DNA of 64,000 bases from Pelagibacteraceae bacterium AG-426-L23 (lineage in GTDB: Bacteria; Pseudomonadota; Alphaproteobacteria; Pelagibacterales; Pelagibacteraceae). Below, piece after piece: positions 59,899-64,000 of the stretch. The stretch lies in the NCBI GenBank assembly GCA_003213115.1, contig QCNU01000001.1, positions 186,001 to 250,000 on the forward strand, read 5' to 3'. The translations under genes were made by a program, and so were the position numbers. Numbering within the stretch: the stretch's first letter is position 1; every line of letters starts with the position of its first letter. The notes under the pieces were generated by a model, which saw nothing but the letters and a program-made list of their open reading frames with translations, had not been told where the DNA came from and did not search any database.

Positions 59899-62175
59899 AT
59901 GACAAAAAAGTCTAAAATTGATCATTACACAGATAAAGAAGCTCTTGATTTTCATATTAAGGGAAAGTCTGGCAAAATTGAGGTTAATTCCTCAAAATCT
60001 TTAGTAACTAAAAGAGATCTATCTTTAGCATATTCTCCTGGTGTAGCAGCGCCAGTAAAGGAAATAGCTAAAAACCCAGATGCGGCGTACGATTATACTA
60101 GTAAAGGTAATTTAGTAGCAGTTATTAGTAATGGCTCCGCTATCTTAGGGTTAGGGAACCTAGGAGCTCTAGCTTCTAAACCTGTTATGGAGGGAAAAGC
60201 AGTTCTTTTCAAAAGATTTGCAGATATAGACTCAATAGATATTGAGATAGAAAATTCAGATCCAAATGAAATCATAAATACAGTTAAAAATATAGGTAAT
60301 AGTTTTGGAGGTATAAATTTAGAAGATATTAAGGCTCCTGATTGTTTTATAATAGAGGAAAAATTAAAAAAAATTTTAGATATTCCAGTTTTTCATGATG
60401 ACCAACATGGAACAGCTATTATAACAACTGCGGCTCTTATTAACGCTTTAGATATTCAAAAAAAGAAAATAGAAAATATTAAAGTTGTAGTTAACGGCGC
60501 TGGAGCCTCGGCTATGGCATGCGTAGATTTATTTAAAAGCTTAGGAGTAAAAAAACAAAACATAATAATGTGTGATACCAAAGGGGTAATTCATAAAAAA
60601 AGAGAAGGTCTAAATAGTTTTAAATTAAAACATGCTACAGAAACAAAACATAGAAAACTTTCTGAAGTTATGGTTGATGCTGATGTATTTTTAGGACTTT
60701 CTGCAAAAGATACAGTATCTCCAAAAATGATAAAGTCTATGTCCAAGAAACCTATTATATTTGTATGTGCAAATCCTGATCCGGAGATTACTCCAGAAGA
60801 AATTTTAAAGGTTAGGACAGATGCAATAATAGCAACAGGTAGGTCGGATTATCCAAATCAAGTAAATAATTTAATTGGATTCCCATATATTTTTAGGGGC
60901 GCATTAGACGTTAGAGCAAAAGAGATAAATGAAGAAATGAAAATGGCTGCAGCAAAATCTATTGCAATGTTAGCAAGAGATGATGTGCCAGATGAAGTCG
61001 TTTCAGCTTATGGAGGTGAGAGACCTAAATATGGAAAGAATTATATTATACCATCAACGTTTGATCCAAGATTGTTAAGCGTTATACCTTCTGCTGTTGC
61101 CAAGGCAGCTATTAAAAGTGGTGTCGCACGAAAGAAAATTAACGACTTTGATGTTTATAAAGACGAATTAATTAACAGACTAGATCCCTCTATGTCTTTA
61201 ATGCAAGGCATAAATGCTAAAATTAGAAAAAACCCAAAAAAAGTAATTTTTGCAGAAGGGGAAGATGAGAATATGCTTAAGGCTGCGATTGAGTTTAATA
61301 AAGCAAGACTTGGTACACCAATTTTGATTGGAAGTGAGGAAAGAATAAAAGATCAGCTTAAAAAGATTGGATTAGGCGAAAATTTTAAAATTCAAATAGT
61401 TAATTCAAAAGATAAATCGAAAAGAGAAAAATATACAAAGTATTTGTATAAAAAACTCCAAAGAGATGGGCTATTAGAGAGGGATGTTGATAGATTGATA
61501 AGAAATGATCGAGTGGCTTGGGGCTCTTCGATGATTGCTTGTAAAGATGCTGATGCAATGGTTACTGGTAATATTAGACATTACGCTGCTTCAGTTGAAA
61601 AATTAAAAAAATTTGTAGATGCTAGAGAAGGTGAAACAATTTTTGGAATGACAATTATAGTTTCTAAAGGAAAAACAGTACTTGTAGCAGACACCAACGT
61701 TCATGATTTCCCATCTTCTGAAAGATTAGTAAATACCTCGATTTCTTGTGTAAGAGTAGCAAGATTGTTTGGTTTTGAACCCAAGGTTGCTTTTTTATCT
61801 CACTCTACATTTGGTAAACCTGTTTCGAGAAATACAAAACATGTAAGAGATGCAATTGAATTGTTGAAGACTAAAAAAGTAGATTTTGATTTTGATGGAG
61901 AAATGCAGCCAGATGTAGCTTTAAACCCAATTTATCAAGAAGTTTATCCGTTTTCTAAAATTGTTGGCAGGGCCAATATATTAATAATGCCAGCGTTACA
62001 CAGTGCTGCTATATCGACTAAATTAATGAAAACATTTGGTGGGGCAAAATTAATTGGCCCCCTTTTAATTGGATTAGGTTTGCCTATTGAGGTAGCTCCC
62101 TTAAGATCCTCAACATCTGACATTTTAAATTTAGCATCTGTTGCTGCGTATTCATCTGATGTAATTGATTATTAA
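59899..62175 (+). CDS. maeB: NADP-dependent malic enzyme with phosphotransacetylase-like domain
   Basis: A 758-residue fused enzyme. Residues 1-425 are the malic enzyme (LAYSPGVAAPVKEIA, VFHDDQHGTAI, VVNGAGASAMAC), decarboxylating malate to pyruvate. Residues 435-758 resemble phosphotransacetylase (FAEGEDENMLKAA, LIMPALHSAAISTKL), which in this family is usually regulatory, not catalytic. The layout is standard for proteobacterial MaeB. It is convergent with the BON lipoprotein. Confidence 0.97.
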   Translation: MTKKSKIDHYTDKEALDFHIKGKSGKIEVNSSKSLVTKRDLSLAYSPGVAAPVKEIAKNPDAAYDYTSKGNLVAVISNGSAILGLGNLGALASKPVMEGKAVLFKRFADIDSIDIEIENSDPNEIINTVKNIGNSFGGINLEDIKAPDCFIIEEKLKKILDIPVFHDDQHGTAIITTAALINALDIQKKKIENIKVVVNGAGASAMACVDLFKSLGVKKQNIIMCDTKGVIHKKREGLNSFKLKHATETKHRKLSEVMVDADVFLGLSAKDTVSPKMIKSMSKKPIIFVCANPDPEITPEEILKVRTDAIIATGRSDYPNQVNNLIGFPYIFRGALDVRAKEINEEMKMAAAKSIAMLARDDVPDEVVSAYGGERPKYGKNYIIPSTFDPRLLSVIPSAVAKAAIKSGVARKKINDFDVYKDELINRLDPSMSLMQGINAKIRKNPKKVIFAEGEDENMLKAAIEFNKARLGTPILIGSEERIKDQLKKIGLGENFKIQIVNSKDKSKREKYTKYLYKKLQRDGLLERDVDRLIRNDRVAWGSSMIACKDADAMVTGNIRHYAASVEKLKKFVDAREGETIFGMTIIVSKGKTVLVADTNVHDFPSSERLVNTSISCVRVARLFGFEPKVAFLSHSTFGKPVSRNTKHVRDAIELLKTKKVDFDFDGEMQPDVALNPIYQEVYPFSKIVGRANILIMPALHSAAISTKLMKTFGGAKLIGPLLIGLGLPIEVAPLRSSTSDILNLASVAAYSSDVIDY

Positions 62176-62177
62176 AT

Positions 62178-62765
62178 TTAAATTTTGTTTCTACTCAATT
62201 CAGAAACTAAAAAAATAGTTGGTATGACTTTTTCAACATTATAAACTTCTTCTGCTTCTTTAAGAACTTCTTTTTTTTCCTCGTCTGTAAAGGAAATGCC
62301 AAAAATATAAACTCTTTTATTGATAGTTTCTAAAGTATAATTCGATGATTTAATTTTTTTATTAAATATCATAGCTGTTCTCAATTGTGTTGTAATTAAA
62401 ACATCTTGGGCAGAGCTCTTAAAGTTTGTTTTTCCTTTTATTTCAATAGCGTTATTAACTGATCTCACTCCCTTCGTTTCCCAGGCAAGTTTTGTTATTT
62501 TTAGTTTTTCTTCTGGTTCGTCGACTTTTCCAGTAATAAATATTCTTCCATCTAAGACTTCAACCTGTATGCCCAAAAAATATTTTTTATCTGTTAAAGT
62601 TAACCTGGCAATTAAATTTTTTTGCATCAATGTATCGTCTATTTGCATACCGACAGTCCTTGGATCAAACGAGATGCTTACACCTCTTCCAAAAGGGCCT
62701 GCTTTTGAAGCTTGGCAAGAGTACAAGAACAAAGATAAAATTATTATATTAAGAAATTTTCTCAT
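62178..62765 (-). CDS. BON-domain lipoprotein (DolP/YraP-like)
   Basis: A 195-residue lipoprotein: signal peptide with lipobox LYSCQAS, then two BON domains (about 45-110 and 115-190) with DGRIFITGKVDEPEEK and VYIFGISFTDEEKKE. In E. coli the similar DolP (YraP) lies near rsmI and lpoA and maintains the outer membrane; here the same neighbours occur. It overlaps the rsmI end by 17 bases. Confidence 0.88.
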   Translation of the reverse strand: MRKFLNIIILSLFLYSCQASKAGPFGRGVSISFDPRTVGMQIDDTLMQKNLIARLTLTDKKYFLGIQVEVLDGRIFITGKVDEPEEKLKITKLAWETKGVRSVNNAIEIKGKTNFKSSAQDVLITTQLRTAMIFNKKIKSSNYTLETINKRVYIFGISFTDEEKKEVLKEAEEVYNVEKVIPTIFLVSELSRNKI

Positions 62766-63591
62766 TTTTTATATCTAAACAAATTTTATAAACTAACCTC
62801 TTATTCACCTTTTCCTTTTCGGATATAATTTTAACAACATCTTTTAAGCTATTTTTTTTTAAAAGTTTAATAGCTAGTCCTTTAATTTTAGAATCATTTG
62901 CTAAAGTTTTAGTTTTATTATTTTTTTTAGAAATTACAACTGTTAACTCCCCTTTCAAGGGTGAATTAAAAAGTTGGATTGAATCCACATTATCTCTATA
63001 AAAAGTCTCATGAATTTTAGTAATTTCTCTCGCTATTAGAATTTCTCTAGAAGAAAAGTATTTTTTAAAAAAATTTAAATAATAATTAATTTTTACTCCT
63101 GGAATAAAAAATATAATGGAGAAAGAAGAATCCTTTAAGTTTGAAAGTTCGTTATTTAATTCTTTTTCTTTTTTCGGTAAAAAACCATAAAAAATAAATT
63201 TATCATCAAAACCAGATATACTCATAGAGGCGGTGATTGAAGAAGGTCCTGGAACTGGGTGTATATTTATTTGATCTTTTATACATTCTTTAACTAAAAG
63301 CTTTCCGGGATCAGATAATAAAGGTGTGCCAGCATCAGATATTAATGACAAAATTTTGCCTTCATTTAAATATTTCATAATTTTGTTTAGCTCTTTTTTT
63401 TCGTTAAATTTATGATAAGGGAAAAGTTTTTTTTTAATTTTATAATGATTTAACAATTTTAATGATCTTCTTGTATCTTCACACAATATAATGTCTGATT
63501 TTTTTAATATATCTAATGATCTTAATGTTATATCATCGAGATTCCCTATTGGAGTAGAAACAATGTATAGACCTGGTAAAAAAGAATTCAT
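62749..63591 (-). CDS. rsmI: 16S rRNA (cytidine-2'-O)-methyltransferase RsmI
   Basis: A 280-residue tetrapyrrole-methylase-fold enzyme that modifies C1402 of 16S rRNA. STPIGNLDDITLRSLDILK, CEDTRRSLKLLNHY, SDAGTPLLSDPG and PVPGPSSITASMSISG are the family motifs. Its ATG lies only 3 bases from that of the divergent gene downstream of 63595. Confidence 0.97.
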   Translation of the reverse strand: MNSFLPGLYIVSTPIGNLDDITLRSLDILKKSDIILCEDTRRSLKLLNHYKIKKKLFPYHKFNEKKELNKIMKYLNEGKILSLISDAGTPLLSDPGKLLVKECIKDQINIHPVPGPSSITASMSISGFDDKFIFYGFLPKKEKELNNELSNLKDSSFSIIFFIPGVKINYYLNFFKKYFSSREILIAREITKIHETFYRDNVDSIQLFNSPLKGELTVVISKKNNKTKTLANDSKIKGLAIKLLKKNSLKDVVKIISEKEKVNKRLVYKICLDIKNEKIS

Positions 63592-63594
63592 TTT

Positions 63595-64000
63595 ATGATT
63601 AAACCAATCATTGCAATATTATTCTATATATCAATTTTTTTTAATAGCAATTTAATGTGTGATGAAAATACTAAAGAACTTAAAATTGGTTTATTGGCTC
63701 CTTTTTCAGGTATTTATAAAAACCTTGGTGACTCATTATTGCTTTCAACACAACTAGCATTAAATGAATTGAACAATAAAAAGATAATAATTATTCCAAG
63801 AGACTCAGGCTCAAATGACAAAGAAAAACTCAATACTGCAATACAAGAAATAATTAGTTCAGGCGCAAAAATAATTATTGGACCACCTGACTCTCAGGAT
63901 TTTGAGGAAATTAAAAAATATAAAGATACAATCTTTATTTCTTTGTCAAATAAAGAGTCCAAAATTGAAAACAACATTATAAGTATTGGAATAAGTTTAG
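63595..64000 (+). CDS. LpoA-like / periplasmic binding-fold protein, 5' part
   Basis: An ATG at 63595 opens a frame to the window end (135 codons seen). A signal peptide (to about residue 22, MIKPIIAILFYISIFFNSNL) leads into KIGLLAPFSGIYKNLGDSLL and IIIGPPDSQDF, the type I periplasmic binding fold. Next to rsmI and the BON lipoprotein it probably corresponds to LpoA (YraM), an activator of penicillin-binding proteins, although it shows no lipobox. A plain amino-acid binding protein is the alternative. The start is fixed by an in-frame stop at 63577. Confidence 0.75.
   Translation, partial: MIKPIIAILFYISIFFNSNLMCDENTKELKIGLLAPFSGIYKNLGDSLLLSTQLALNELNNKKIIIIPRDSGSNDKEKLNTAIQEIISSGAKIIIGPPDSQDFEEIKKYKDTIFISLSNKESKIENNIISIGISL

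Overview
The window is an A+T-rich, gene-dense chromosomal segment of an alphaproteobacterium that looks like the SAR11 group (Pelagibacterales). This placement is inferred, not searched. It rests on the strong A/T codon bias with Lys/Ile/Asn-rich proteins, almost no intergenic space, many TAATG or ATGA gene junctions, and alphaproteobacterial markers: ChvG/ChvI, RegB/RegA, the ATP synthase zeta inhibitor (DUF1476), a Fur without the Cys zinc pair, and the mutM-ubiE-ubiB-coaBC and fabA-fabB-fabI clusters. No rRNA, tRNA, insertion sequence, prophage or CRISPR array was seen. About 62 protein genes are called, two of them cut by the window ends.

Layout. 1-6.2 kb: a DMT permease, then msrA, a sulfurtransferase and a two-gene RND efflux system. 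6.2-7.7 kb: small envelope and regulatory genes (SLT-like lipoprotein, nuclease, zeta subunit). 7.7-11.9 kb: gpmA, then a minus-strand run murU-amgK-tsaE-ahcY lying downstream of chvI-chvG (to 14.1 kb) and polA (to 17 kb). 17-18.5 kb: an ABC ATPase and bioY. 18.5-24.7 kb: a polyamine operon (ornithine decarboxylase, deoxyhypusine-synthase-like protein, carbamoylputrescine amidase, agmatine deiminase) flanked by the redox regulator genes regA and regB. 24.7-29.4 kb: gyrB-dnaN-dnaA, with a 260-base spacer upstream of dnaA that carries repeats and may belong to an origin or a dnaA control region. 29.7-35.9 kb: rpsT-mutM, divergent from ubiE-ubiB-coaBC-moeB-like-SH3, then a DUF2061 gene. 35.9-41.3 kb: katG divergent from fabA-fabB-fabI, followed by a small protein resembling the catalytic core of malonyl-CoA decarboxylase. 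41.3-47.8 kb: nusA-infB-rbfA-rpsO-pnp. 47.9-54.2 kb: tsaB-fur-miaB-phoH-ybeY-lnt-metK, closed by an intrinsic terminator. 54.2-64 kb: polysaccharide deacetylase, a Bax-like glucosaminidase, Nfu, trpS, murJ, maeB, a DolP-like BON lipoprotein, rsmI and the start of an LpoA-like gene.

Most genes are housekeeping. The accessory points worth attention are: the complete catalase-peroxidase in a lineage known for lacking it, with a Fur-type palindrome in the katG/fabA spacer; the compact malonyl-CoA-decarboxylase-like protein beside the fab genes; the polyamine operon with a leader that can fold into two competing hairpins and contains a 17-codon ORF; an intrinsic terminator just ahead of nusA; a GyrB shorter than usual with a small local insertion; and an RND adaptor that has lost its whole alpha-helical hairpin. 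Several usual neighbours are missing from otherwise conserved clusters (recF, dut, truB, rimP, senC).
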